A DNA stretch of 64,000 bases from Stenogyne calaminthoides (lineage: Eukaryota > Streptophyta > Magnoliopsida > Lamiales > Lamiaceae). The translations under genes were made by a program, and so were the position numbers. Below are positions 33,611 through 44,887 of this stretch, in pieces. The first letter of the stretch is position 1, and the number at the start of each line of letters is the position of its first letter. The stretch covers positions 18,431,434-18,495,433 of the forward strand of contig JBBCBC010000021.1 of NCBI GenBank assembly GCA_037126765.1. The letters are read 5' to 3'. A model generated the notes under the pieces. It was not told the origin of the DNA and made no database searches. It worked only from the letters and a program-made list of their open reading frames with translations.

Positions 33611-35277
33611 TGATGGTCCCGGTGTAAATGAGTCTCACACGTGTATGGACGTGTATAGTGATTTTTCAACTTTTAAAACTTTTCTGAAATCAGTGAGTCA
33701 GGTTATCCTGAGTTTTAGTCCTGAGAAGTACAAATGGCCCTGAGTCAAAATCTACTGAGACAATAACACTGAGCAACTTTCAGAGACTTCAGATTAGCTC
33801 AACTGATTCTGAGTTTCTACAATAGAGTCCAGATAAGCTTGGAGTAGATAATATTCTTACTGACTACTCAGGAGAGTTTATCAGTTTGATAATTATCTAT
33901 ACTAGCTTATCTAGAGTGTGGAAAGTGTAGGCCCTAAGTTTATACTCGTTTTACTTTGCTAAAAATCTTTCCTTAATAAAATAGTGGTTAAGACTGTGAT
34001 TAGGTTAATGCAAGTTCAGTGAATTGATTCCAACTGAATATCAGAAATGCTTTCAGTGAAATATGCAACCGGTACAAATGCAAAGCAGAAAGCAAATAAC
34101 ACAGCATAGTGGTTCAGAGACTCAAGCTCCTACGTCCACTCTCTCTAACTTCAGAGAAATTCCTTAACACACTACTTCTACTACCTCAAGCTTTCAGACT
34201 GATCTCAGCAGCTTACTGACTTTCTACTACGAGCTTTCAGGCTGAACTACTGCAGCTTACTAACTCAACACACACAAGAGTTCAGACTGAACAATCAGCT
34301 TACTAACTTCTTCTCTAGAGTTTTCAGACTGAACACATCAGCTTACTTACTCTTTACAACTCTCACTTCCAACTTCTACACACACAAACTACCTAATCAA
34401 AGGGTTTGGGTTTTGGTTGGTTTCCAACTAAGGTGAGATATCCTTTTACAATGAGAACACAAGTAAAAGTCTAGGATATCTCGAACTAAGCTTTGGATAA
34501 GATCTTGAATCTAGACTTAGTAAATGAGCTTTCTTCAATGATGAAACACTTGGAAAAATCTAAGGGTTTCGAGTGCTTCACAAGAATGCTTGAATACGAA
34601 TGAGCTCTGTGAGTTGCTTTGATTTCCCATAAACCTTGAAGTTTTCAAGGCCTCTGGTATTTATAGGAAACTCTTCAAGAAGTCTTCCTTTGAAAAACTA
34701 TCCGTTGGAGAGATAGCATCTCGGGTTTCTTCTTTGAGTATATGGTGAAAGGCTTCATTTGGGTTTGAACGAAAGCCCTTGCATGCTTTAGGAAATATTC
34801 AGACAAGCAGCCAATCACCAATTTTTGTGAACAAGACAAATATCTCTGCTGACATTCTTCAGAGACATGTCGCTTTCACTACTAACAAATATTATTTACA
34901 CTCGGAGTGTTCAGGTTTTGTTGATTCAGTACATAAGAGTCTTCAGGATCTTCTGATCTTCAGATTCTCCTTATCTTCAGGTTCTTCTGATTCTTCAGGT
35001 TCTTCAAGTCTTCAGGTTCTGCAAGTCTTCAGGATATACTGATCCTTCAGTATGGTTTAGGTCTTCAGTATAGTTTGGTCTTTAGGATACTTTTGTGATC
35101 TTCAGACAAAACATTGAAACCTATTCTTAACTTGAACTATGTCTGCTGACTACATATGGTGCAGATCATCCTGATAATTTAAAACCTGATCCTATACTAT
35201 CAAGATGATCCTGAAACATGTCATACTCAGGGGTTTTGGGATCTAATCAAAATCTTTATTAAATTCATCTCCGAACA
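33611..35277 (-). repeat. LTR of the SIRE-like element, minus orientation (5' LTR)
   Basis: On the minus strand it runs from TGTTCGGAGATGAATTT (35277) to CCGGGACCATCA (33611). Its PBS TGGTATCAGAGC lies inward at 33608-33597 and gag starts at 33487. The outer end abuts TGTGTCTACGGG of the solo LTR. The TATA box (TATAAATACC on the minus strand) is near 34660. It forms an inverted repeat with 30644-32526. Confidence 0.9.
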
Positions 35278-36352
35278 TGTGTCTACGGGTGTCTCGGTTA
35301 GTGGGAGCGATGCGATACTCCTTTGACTTGAGGTCAATACGCACGACATGTGTGGAGTGATGAACTTTGACCATGACCGAAGCTTGCACCCTTCCATGGG
35401 TAGATATGGCTTGGATTGGGTTCATCATGAAATGCATATGCAATGTGAATTTAGAGAGAATGCTCATCTTCTCATCATAATTGGATCAAAGTCATCGGCC
35501 GATGCATGTCAACTTGGACTTTGTGAGTAAGTGTGAAATAAGTGATCAATTAGTGATTGGAGATAAAATGATTAAGTTATTTGAATAGACACTTCATCAT
35601 GTTCAAGATTTAATCGAGTATTCGCGAATGAAAGGAAGTTATCGTAATAGCCCATGTTTCAGTTACAGGTAGTTGCACATTTCCTCGCAACGTACCTCAT
35701 ATATTGAGAATGTCTGATTTATTGTCTAGGGTTCAATTAAGACCGTTAGTTTGACTAATCGCTCGATATATGATGGCATATGGGTCACACAACAAGTAAC
35801 TGTTGTTTACTAATTATAGTTGGTTGATTAAATATTACGTTGGATATTAATATTTAATTTATAGAGAATATAATAATAATTATATTTAGACTTAATTATT
35901 ATTACTATTTAATTAAATTGTATTTAATTAAATAGGATTTCCAATAATAAGATATGTAATATTATTGTAGGATTTGATATACATGGAAATCAAATTCGTA
36001 GAGATTTATGTATATGGGAATTAAATCTATGGGATTTAATTTACAAGATTAGAGATTTTATTTCCTAATCAGGTTAGCTTAAGATTTAAGCTGGGCCTCC
36101 CCTATATATATGAGCTCTTGGGAATTCATAATACAAGACTTCATATTTTCTCCATAAAATCTCTAAGTTAGAATTTTCCTAGCAAATTCATATCGGGGAT
36201 TCAATGGTGGCAGATCTGTGCGAGTTAGTAAATGACTGTTACATGGATATCGTAGTAGAGGAATCCGTGTATGAATTGCTGTAAGAATTCTATTTACGTT
36301 TACTCATATGCTGCGCATGTATTACGTGTTTTTGTGCCTCTATATTACAACA
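35278..36352 (+). mobile_element. Solo LTR of the 11790 family, right part
   Basis: TGTGTCTACGGGTGTCTCGG picks up exactly where 17150 stops in the uninterrupted copy. The alignment continues to the terminal TATATTACAACA at 36352. A TATATATATGAG box is near 36105. Downstream the accessory gene resumes. The ORFs at 35243-35467 and 35348-35530 correspond to ones in the copy at 11790-13305 and are not genes. Confidence 0.82.
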
Positions 36353-37695
36353 AGACTTGCGAATAATAAACCAAGTAGAAGGTCTCACAGGAACACCCCA
36401 AGGGTTGATTACTCCGAAACGGTCAAGAGAGGCAAAGTTACTGAAGAAGGTCAGGCTTCAAAGCCTATCACTGTGTCTAATTCATCTTAATCAGAGAAAA
36501 GCTCTAAGGAGGCTGAGGAAATTGAGAAACCTTTTGAGAGTGTTTATGAGGAGAGTGAACCAAGCAAGGCATCTGGGCCCGTGACTTATGTCAATGTTGA
36601 TTATGATGATTCTGATGAAAATACCCCCATTGTTGAAATTCAGGATCGAAATGAAAGAAGGACAAAGAGGAGAAATGATCCTGATGCTGAGGTTCTAACT
36701 AAATTGGGAACCAAGAGGAGAAATGAACCAGTGGCGGCCTCAGATTCTGATGTTGCTGAGGATGTTGCTCGAGAGCTGCAACACCATCAGGAGAACCCAA
36801 TGATTATGATGATCCTGATGAGTCTGATTCTAGTGACTCAGGTAATATTTCTTCTGATCATTCTAATTAGCAAGATATAAGTGATGATGAGTACTCTGGA
36901 CAAGATAGTGTAAGGTTTATTATTGTGAGGAGGGGGATTTTATTATCTAAGAGGAGAAAAAATGGCATAAGTTTCATAGATTGAATTTGATTGATTTTTT
37001 TGAGGAGAGAAATCTATTGCATGCTATTGAATTTTCTGTTGCTTTCTACGATACTTAGGTGCATGAATTTTGCTGTAATTTGAAGAAAGGGACTGGGAGA
37101 AGAAATTCTAGGAGATATGGTTATGTTAGGTTTAGAGGCCACAATGTTGCATTTAATCCGGGGGTGATTAATGCATTAAGAACACCTGATGTAGAAGAAG
37201 ATGTTATTCCTAGTTTGGTGAGAACATGGTTCACTAGGTGTTGTCATCTTCACTGACTAGCCTGTTCTCAGTTATGCACAAATCCTGTGTGTATAATTGG
37301 TTACCAACTACCAACACCACCGAGATCACTAAAGGTCAAGCTATTTTGATGTACATCATTGTGGTAATGAACAATTTCAATCTGGGAAGGATTATCTATA
37401 ATCAAGCTATGAAGTTTGTTGGCACTATAAGTAATTCAAGTGGTCTGTCTTATCCTTTTATGATCTTCGCATTTTTTAATGAGGTTGATATTTAAAGAGA
37501 ACATGTTGAAATGCTGAGAGGGATGATCCATGATCTAGGAATATCCAAAGTGTTGTTAAGAGGAAACGAGGTGATTGACCTACCATACAAAAGAGCAAAT
37601 GCAGAAGAAGAACAAGTTTTAGAACCTTAACCAGTTGAATCTGCTGTCCAACAACCTGATGTTGCACAAAATGCTGACAACATTGATGGTCATAT
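36353..37695 (+). pseudogene. Retroelement accessory gene, piece 2: plant transposon-protein domain
   Basis: It opens with a basic stretch (NNKPSRRSHRNTPRVD). A stop at 36488 is followed by acidic linkers (DYDDSDENTPIVEI). A domain from about 36900 to 37600 reads FFEERNLLHAIEFSVAFYDT, FCCNLKKGTGRRNSRRYGYV then RFRGHNVAFNPGVINALR. It continues YNWLPTTNTTEITKGQAILM then YIIVVMNNFNLGRIIY, and LSYPFMIFAFFNEV. The pattern of a V.F.G..V.F.P..IN block, then LPT..TTE.T..+A.L.Y.I, then a P+LI-type helix, is that of the plant putative transposon-protein family (PF20167 type) found in many retroelements. Stops and frameshifts near 36870, 37060 and 37256 break it. It is cut by a solo LTR after NADNIDGHI and resumes at 60957. 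Confidence 0.72.
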
Positions 37696-39074
37696 TGTTG
37701 GGGAACGTTTTGCCCGGATCTATTCAGGTGTAATTTAAATACAAATTTAAATAAATAATTTACTACTAGCATAAATTAACCTATTAATTCAAATAGCAAA
37801 TAACCAACAACATACACATGTATAAATAAATTCACGTAAAGTCCTACACATGCGGAGTCTAGGAGTTTACACGAATCTTATCCTTGAAGAGACAACCGTT
37901 GAGACGATGGATCAACCCAAATGCCTTCTCAAGTATATCCCAAGTCCTTGCTCGTTATCCGGTGGAAGATACTCACGAACAATTTTAACAAAAAAAAAAA
38001 TGAAAAAATGTATTGCACCACCTTTGTGGATTTCTAATTTTTCCAAGACTGGAATTGTGTTGGGGATGAAAAATTTATTCCCTATTTATAACTATGGAGG
38101 AGGACGAAAATTTGGGGTATTGTGGGCTTTATGGAATTTTTCTTGTATCTTCCCCAAGATGCAATCTTGAATATAACTCATATATTCTATTTTCCATAAA
38201 TATCTTTCCACAAAATCTCCCCTTATTTTCTTACCATATTTTTTGAAAATTACCCAAGAAAAAGTCAAAGTCAAAGATTCTTGAATTTATGAGATAATCT
38301 TGTATTCCAAGAATACTTATCTTCCATAAAATCTTTCCAAGAAAATCTCTTTTTTTCATTTCTTTATTATTTTAAAAAATAATGAAAAAAAATTAAGCAA
38401 CAATATTTTTCATTAATGGACTCATGTTGGGCTACTTGAGGGGCCTTTGGGAGAATTGAGATTGGACCTCCCAATGGGCTCTGAATTCCAATATTGAGCC
38501 ACAATACTATTCAGCTCATTAATATTAATTTATTCCACTATAAAATTAATATTGCACTATCTATCTTAACCCCTATTACGATAATATGGTTCCCGGTTAT
38601 TATTTTTTGTAAGATTATTTTGTCCATTAATTAATTAAGCCACTGAAAAGCTTTATATTAATTAATATATTATTCCTTTGAGTAAAGACAGCTCAACATT
38701 ATTATCCATATCAGAACTTAATCCACATGCATGATTTGGTATGATAAAGCTTCTGAGCCCACCAAGGGGACAAATCAAATAAGACTTTGCTTGCACACGT
38801 TTTTGTGTATTAAATCTTAGCAATTGTCATGTAGTTAATAATATTGCCCAAAATACAAAGTATTTAATCGCTATATGATTCTAAACCCAACATAGATCAA
38901 AGTAATAAATATTAATTACACACAATCCTATTTAAGTGATAGAGATTAAGAAATCAACAACGACTGAGGTCTAATTCTTCATCCCATAAGTCAGTACGGA
39001 AGAATTTATCCTCTCTGTAGGCCCGTTTCAGCGCATCACAATGCACTAGTGTAATCTCTTGGTCAAGACAAGTT
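37696..39074 (-). mobile_element. Solo LTR (copia-type, minus orientation), left part
   Basis: The plus-strand left end TGTTGGGGAACG is the reverse complement of an LTR 3' end (CGTTCCCCAACA). The body, read on the minus strand, parallels the LTR at 41573-43417: GTCTTGACCAAGAGATTACA, AAGAATTAGACCTC, GGGCAATATTATT, AAATCTTGCA-like blocks. The LTR is opened by the Tat element at 39074. Its remainder is at 60669-60956. Flanks are CATAT (37691-37695) and CACAT (60957-60961), four of five matching. No second LTR or internal region was found, so it is a solo LTR. Confidence 0.78.
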
Positions 39075-39730
39075 TGTTGTAGCATGGATAAACCCGACCT
39101 CCCACCTGGGCACGAAGGATCATAAACAATCCAACAAAGACTGCATGAAGCAACCTCGGCAAGGGACCAAGGGATCAACCCACTTAATTCCCATAAGACC
39201 AAACCTTCAAGTCGCAAAGGTCAACAACTCGGATAGTCGGCAGTTCGGGAAGTCGCGATGCGATTTCCGCTTTATATCCTCAAGTTGGGAGCGACCTGCA
39301 CCAGCCATAACTATACAGTTCACGTGGTCAATGATAGCCCCCGACACGCCACTAATCCGCCCTCCACATCCGCTCCACGATTGGCGCACACTGAAGATGG
39401 ACGATTTCTAGCTTGTCAAGGCGAGATTAATGGTTCCCGATATTATAACCCTTTCATAGGCATTATTCCTTATGTAAATTCCCACCCAAAGGGTGGGAGT
39501 CATAGTATAAATAGGCCACCACGGTCACCTCTGTAAAAGGTCAAACAACTTAGACTTCTAGGAATATACATACATCCTCTCCCTGGCTTGGACGCCCCCG
39601 GACATAGTCTGATTCCAAAGACGAATCGGGTCACCAACTTCTTTGTCTCTTTCCCTGATTCGATTGCCTTTAGCATACGCATTTCATAATAATTATTGTT
39701 TAACTGAGTAGATAAAAACCAGTTACAACA
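39075..39730 (+). repeat. 5' LTR of a Tat-type gypsy element
   Basis: It runs from TGTTGTAGCATGG to CCAGTTACAACA, with inverted TGTTGTA/TACAACA termini. TSD AAGTT (39070-39074) pairs with AAGTC after the 3' LTR (60669-60673). The TATA box GTATAAATAGG is near 39505, with a CACCCAAAGGGTGGG palindrome just upstream. The primer binding site TGGCGCCGTCTGTGGGAA (39733-39750) follows at once. The ORFs here (39207-39389, 39258-39536) recur at 60121-60474 only because the LTR does. Confidence 0.9.
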
Positions 39731-39817
39731 ATTGGCGCCGTCTGTGGGAACACATTTCTTGAGAAATTTCAACAATTCTCAAGGAGACCTCACCTTCCAA
39801 ACTCTAAGAAAAACGAA

Positions 39818-40255
39818 ATGGCAACCAACCAGTGGAAAGTTGTAATTGGGAATGAAACCGACGTTCATGATGGCATCGAGGTTTCACTGAGTTCTCAACC
39901 CACTCATCGGACAGCCCCGACTAGTTCCCCCGACTGGTGGAATCTTGTCCAAACACTGGAGGATGCCAAAGCAATGATGGCCGTCCTCAACAAGAAACGT
40001 CTCAATTTCGGCTTTGAGGAGGAACAACCCCAGCCAAGAAAATAGCCCATGACGCCGGAATCTCCAAAGGTAAATGCATTATGACGGAAAAGGGACGGTC
40101 CACGGGCCAACTGGCGTACAACAAGGCTAAACATGACATCGTTCGGAACCATCGGGCCCTGGACAGACCACCTGGTTCGAATAGTGTATTCACCCGCATC
40201 GGAAGCCAAGCGGCCCGGAAAGCCCTCATGAGGGGCGAGGACGAGGCTCACTCTC
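39818..40255 (+). pseudogene. Tat gypsy gag, N-terminal part
   Basis: MATNQWKVVIGNETDVHDGI starts 68 bp after the PBS. A stop at 40043 and a frameshift precede MTEKGRSTGQLAYNKAKHDI. The frame reaches ARKALMRGEDEAHS, where the element at 40256 has inserted (TSD CTCTC). It continues at 53695 in the same sense as QPRHDEQVERDLSMALDMYH. This is the variable, poorly conserved N-terminus of a gypsy gag. Confidence 0.72.
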
Positions 40256-41572
40256 TGATGGTCCCAGTTTACATTTGCGCGTGCAGAAGCAAACATGTCA
40301 TGTGATGCATATAAAACAGGGGTGAGGGAATGGTGATTACAAATTTTTCGCTTTTAAGAACATGTGTGTTGTTTTGCTTATAATCGAATGCATATGGCAA
40401 GTAAGAACATAAAGCAGTAAAGAACACACGATTTTATAGTGGTTCGGACGAAACCCATCCTACATCCACTCTTCCCTTTACAGGGGCACCTACTTAACCA
40501 ACTTAACCGACTTGACTTAGTTTAACGTATTAGTCCAACACCTAACAGATGTTTACCGAGTTCACACTCAAACGGGACTTATCACCCTCACGGGATTGCC
40601 TATAGATATTTACCGAGTTCACACTCAACCGATCCCAGAAATCAGAAACTAGAATCCCTAGTCTAAAATCTTGCGGTAAAACAAACTTAACCTAACTTAT
40701 GGGTTTGAGTAAAGATTTGTTTGGTTTCCAACTAGGTTGAGATTTTCCCTTACATTTGTTTAGCCTCAATGCTAAGGATGGGAAAATCTCTCTAAGCTTA
40801 GGATATGGCATCTGTGCTTAGATCTAGGGTAGAACACTCTTGATATATGCGTGTATTTCTCGCTCTGTGTTCTATGGTGGAGATGCTAGATGAATTGGCT
40901 CTGTAGCTTCAATGGTGTTTTTCACACACTTCCTCACGCATCCACACTTGATAATGAAGGAAGAACTTGTATTTATAGTGTGGATTTGAATGTTACCGTT
41001 GGAGAGAATCACATTCAAATACATACTACTCTGTAGCTTTTTGCAGCTTTTTCAGGCTTGTCGTCTTCCTCTCATTGGTCCACGTCAATTTGAATCTAAC
41101 ATTTATATTCTTGATTTTCTTCCGAGTCTCTAATCCGGCTATATTCTTGATTTCTTTTTGAGTCTCGGGATCTTGATTCTATCGAGCCTTGATTCTATCC
41201 GAGCCTTGAGTTATTTGAGTCTCGGGTTACTCGGGGTTCTTGATTCACCAGACTTCTCTTGGCGGACCTTGTCGTCGAGCATCTTGACACTCGAGCTTCT
41301 TGAGTTCAAATTTCATCTGGTCGGACATTCGACACTCGGGTCATATTATTTCGAGCTATCGATTTCTTCTTTACCTAATCGATCGGCTCGACCGATCGGA
41401 TCATCATATCTTCGATTCAAAGATCTCGGGACATCAGTCGATTACATCGAGTTAGCATATCGAGGTTATTATATCGATCTCGATCACGTCGATCTCGTCG
41501 ATCTCATCTGCTCATCTTCATATCTCGATCTCGATCCGCGTCGATCTTGATCGATCTCATCTCTTTCATCTT
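40256..41572 (-). repeat. 3' LTR of the small-bodied element, left portion
   Basis: Plus-strand start TGATGGTCCCAGTTTACATT. Read on the minus strand it contains the TATA box (CTATAAATAC, near 40985), the ACAAATGTAAGGGAAAATCTC block and repeated GTGATAAGTCCCG words. Its U3 is rich in TCGATCTCGATC-type repeats (41440-41560). It is cut by the copia element at 41573 and resumes at 50632. It still has the promoter region that the 5' LTR has lost. Confidence 0.88.
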
Positions 41573-43417
41573 TGTTGGGATTATCTTGAAAAGTATGCTT
41601 TTTACTTTGTATAATCGGCCCAAATTTCGAACTTATTCTTTGAAATAAATTGTTTATCATCGATGCTTTAAATATGATTGAATGTTATATATATTTCTTT
41701 GCATAAGCTGTTCAATAATTAAATGCGTGTTGCCTTTGTAGTTAATTTAGTGATACCGGATCACGAAGATTAAATTAACATCCCCCTTGTAACTAAAAAA
41801 GTACGCCATTCACGACCTAGATGGAAATGAACAACCATCGCGAAAGGTTGAGGTGTAAGGCTCGATTGGTTTGTCTTGACCAAGAGATTACACTAGTGCA
41901 TGACCGATCTTGTTTGAATAGGACCCTCTGAGGAGGATAAGTTCTTGAATCGAACAAGGAAGAATTAGACCTCGGTGGTTCGTTGTTTCTTAACCTTCGT
42001 CCCCTTAAATAGGATCACGTGGGATTGGTAACTATTGCTTTGACTTATCATGGGTAGCGAATAAGAGATTTCAATACTTTTATCTTGGGCAATATTATTG
42101 GTCACATGTGATTGCTAAGATTTAATCTGAAGAATCGTGTGCAAATGCGCTTGCTTGATTTGCCCCTTGGGAGGTTCATAAGTTTTATCATACCAAATCT
42201 TGCAAGTGGAATTAGTTTCCTGTATGGATAATAATGTTGAACCGTTCCTCGACCAAGGACAAAAGATATTAATTAACGGAAAGCTATTTCAAAGGGCTTG
42301 AATTAATTAATGGGCTAGATAATCTTAAACACGGGAAATAATGACCGGGAGCCATATTGACTGTAATATGGGTTAAGATGGATAGTGCAATATTAATTAT
42401 GTAGTGGGATTAATTAATATTTATGGGCTTGAATTATATTGTGGCTCAATATTAGATATTCAAGATCCATTAGAAGGTCAAATCTTAATTCTCCTAAAGG
42501 CCCCCTGAGTAGCCCAACATATAGTCCAATAACTGAAAATGTGATTAAAATAAAATAAATATTGTTGCTTATATTTCCCTAAAATTTTCGAAATTTATAG
42601 ATATAATGGGAGAAAGATTTTCTTTGAATTTTGTTATGGAATGAAGATATGTATTCTTGAAATACAAGATTGTCTCATTAAATTCAAGAAATCTCCCACT
42701 AGCTTGTCTATATAGAAATTTTAAAAAAAATAGAAAATATAGTGGGCAAGAAAGATTTTCTTGATTTTCTTGAAAAGATATTATGTAAGATATGTATTTC
42801 TTGAAATACAAGAATATCTCATAAATTCAAGAAGATCCAAATCTTGGATTCTTGTACTATGATTTTCGAAAATTACACCATAATAGAGGAGGTGGGATTT
42901 TTGTGGAATATTTTAATTATGGGAAAAAGAATATATGAGATATATTCAAGATTTCTTGGTGACCAAGAAAAGTCTTTTCCCACATTGAAAATTCACACAA
43001 ATTTCGTTCACCCTCCCTCCTATATATAGGGGATGATTAGTTCATTCCCAAGTACAATTCCATGTGCTGGAAATATTAGCAAATCCACATAAGTGGTGCA
43101 ACAAAGTTTATTTTTTTCCTTTTGTTAATTGTTCACGAGTATCCTTCCACGGATTGTCGAGCAAGGGCTAAAGGAATACTTGGGAAGTCCTTTTGGTTAG
43201 TCCGTCCGACCAAAGCCACCCGTCCCGAGGAGAATGCGTTCACGTAAACCCGTAGATTCGCATCGCGTGGGTTTTACGTGGCTTTTTATATGCATGATAT
43301 GTTGTTGCAATTATTATTTGAATTAATATAGGATTAATTCATGCTAGTAATAATTAATGAATTAAATTTGTATTTAAATATTCACCCCGAATAGATCTGT
43401 GCAACTCATTCCCAACA
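41573..43417 (+). repeat. 5' LTR of the copia element
   Basis: TGTTGGGATTATCTTGAAAA to CTCATTCCCAACA. The TATA-like CCTATATATAGGG is near 43019. Upstream is a region (42600-42990) in which long pieces are self-similar (CTTGAAATACAAGA, AAATTCAAGAA, ATTTTCTTGA), and it may fold. The small ORFs 42569-42811 and 42844-43029 recur in the 3' LTR and are not genes. Confidence 0.92.
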
Positions 43418-44887
43418 ACTGGTATCGAGCCACTTGTTTGCACCTTTGAATTTTTTAAATTGTAATTTAATTAAGTGGACATTAAATTTGAAATTGGATA
43501 GTAGAATCTGTTAGATCATTTTTGCGGTATCCAATTGTCATGGATTTTAATGTTTTATTTTGCATGCATATAAAATGTGGTTTTTTAATTCGATTCGTTC
43601 GGTTTGTTTTGCCTCGTGAGAAAAATCCACGAGTAGACTAGGATTTGTTTGATTTGATCAATGTAATAAAGGCTAGTCTAGATCTAGGTTTATTTTTTTT
43701 TGTAAATAAATTGTAAATCGGATCGGGAACGTAAGAGACGGGTTAATTAAAGGACGAATCCGTAACCCGTGCGAGAAGCAAGGGCGGGCGCTGGCTGGCA
43801 CGCAGGGGCGCATGGCGCAGGCCGGGCGGGCCGAGCGCTGCTACGAGGTGAAGGGGCCGCTACAAGATAAAGCGGCGCTGCTGCTGAGACGCGAAGGCCG
43901 AGGAGGTCGGGCGGGCGGGAGGCGGGGCGAAGCGCTGTCCGCCGAGGATCGCCGGAATACGCTGAGGCGAAGCGAGGCGGCCAAGCGGGCGGTCCTGCCA
44001 GTGCGCCGAGGTCGCTTAGTTGCCCCAGCCAAGTGGCCGTCAGATAAGCAAGGCAGATCCCGGCCAAGAAATTGCCAACGGAAGGGCTCGAGACGGCGTA
44101 TTTTTTTTCGAGACGAATCTGGGGGAGAAATTCGAGACGTTGTTTCTTTCAAGATCAAGCCAAGAAAAAGAAACCATGACAATCGATAATTTGCGCCAAT
44201 ATGTTTATTTTTTACATTATGCTTGATTTTTTTTTTTTCTTATCTTATGCTTTATTTAAATTGTTTAAATGTGTTTGCATGAGGGTTGCCAAATTGAAAA
44301 ATCTCAACTTCAAAATTACTAAGTATGTTTTAAATAATTAATTGACAATTTTATTAGGATAATAAAATTGAATTAATTTTGACCTCCATGATTTATTTAT
44401 TTGTGAATTCTTTTGGAGAAATTCCCCAATGGGATGGTCAAAAAAAATAGGTTTCACATGAATGAATTCCAAACCGATGATTGTGGGTTATTACTAGTGG
44501 CGGCGATGACCCTCCCAACGAGGCTCGATCAAAGCGAAAATAGTAATCTGTATTTTAATCATGGTTATTACTTAGGTATAAAATTGATATGCATATACTT
44601 CTCGAGTCCCCGTCAATTTTATATTAGTCAAGTGAAGCCAACTATTAATCTGGATATTAAAGGTTTATAACTTCTTTGTTTGTAACTTTTTTTGAATGTG
44701 TTTAAATAATGACCCACCCAACGTGGCTTATTTAAACTGTTTTGAGATGTTGGGCGATGCATGTTCATATTTTTTTGAGATTTTAAATATGATGAATGTG
44801 ATCGAACCTTGTGATATACTTGTCTTTATTGCATATAGTTGTTTATTTCGATTCAAAGATGTCGTTACTTTTTAATCCACTGTTATT
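43418..44887 (+). other. Leader of the copia element, with a GC-rich block
   Basis: The PBS at 43420 is followed by AT-rich leader. A sharply GC-rich block at about 43770-44110 then has ORFs on both strands (for example MAQAGRAERCYEVKGPLQDK at 43812). AT-rich DNA resumes. Near 44490 and 44707 two related phrases occur (ATGACCCTCCCAACG / ATGACCCACCCAACG). None of these frames resembles a known domain. The GC-rich ORFs are probably by-products of composition. Confidence 0.6.

Larger units (their letters stand above)
17151..35277. mobile_element. SIRE-like copia retrotransposon, rearranged, with a nested element
   Basis: The order on the plus strand is: gag C-terminal half, pol, accessory ORF (interrupted by 22714-26887), polypurine tract, LTR (30644-32480), PBS and 46 bp of leader. 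Then, inverted, come the gag N-terminal half (33487 to 32533), leader, PBS and LTR (35277 to 33611). Each part of a complete element is present, but the first third is in the opposite orientation and at the wrong end. TGTG of the target is present on both sides (17147-17150 and 35278-35281). The sequence GGACTACA at the gag break occurs at 17150-17157 and inverted at 32533-32540. Long LTRs, a CX2CX4HX4C gag and an extra ORF after pol fit the SIRE/Maximus lineage. Confidence 0.8.

Noticed and set aside
43812..44189. 125-residue arginine-rich ORF in the GC-rich block
   Set aside because: Frames are open on both strands because of GC richness. There is no domain, and its place is in a retroelement leader, so it is probably not a gene.
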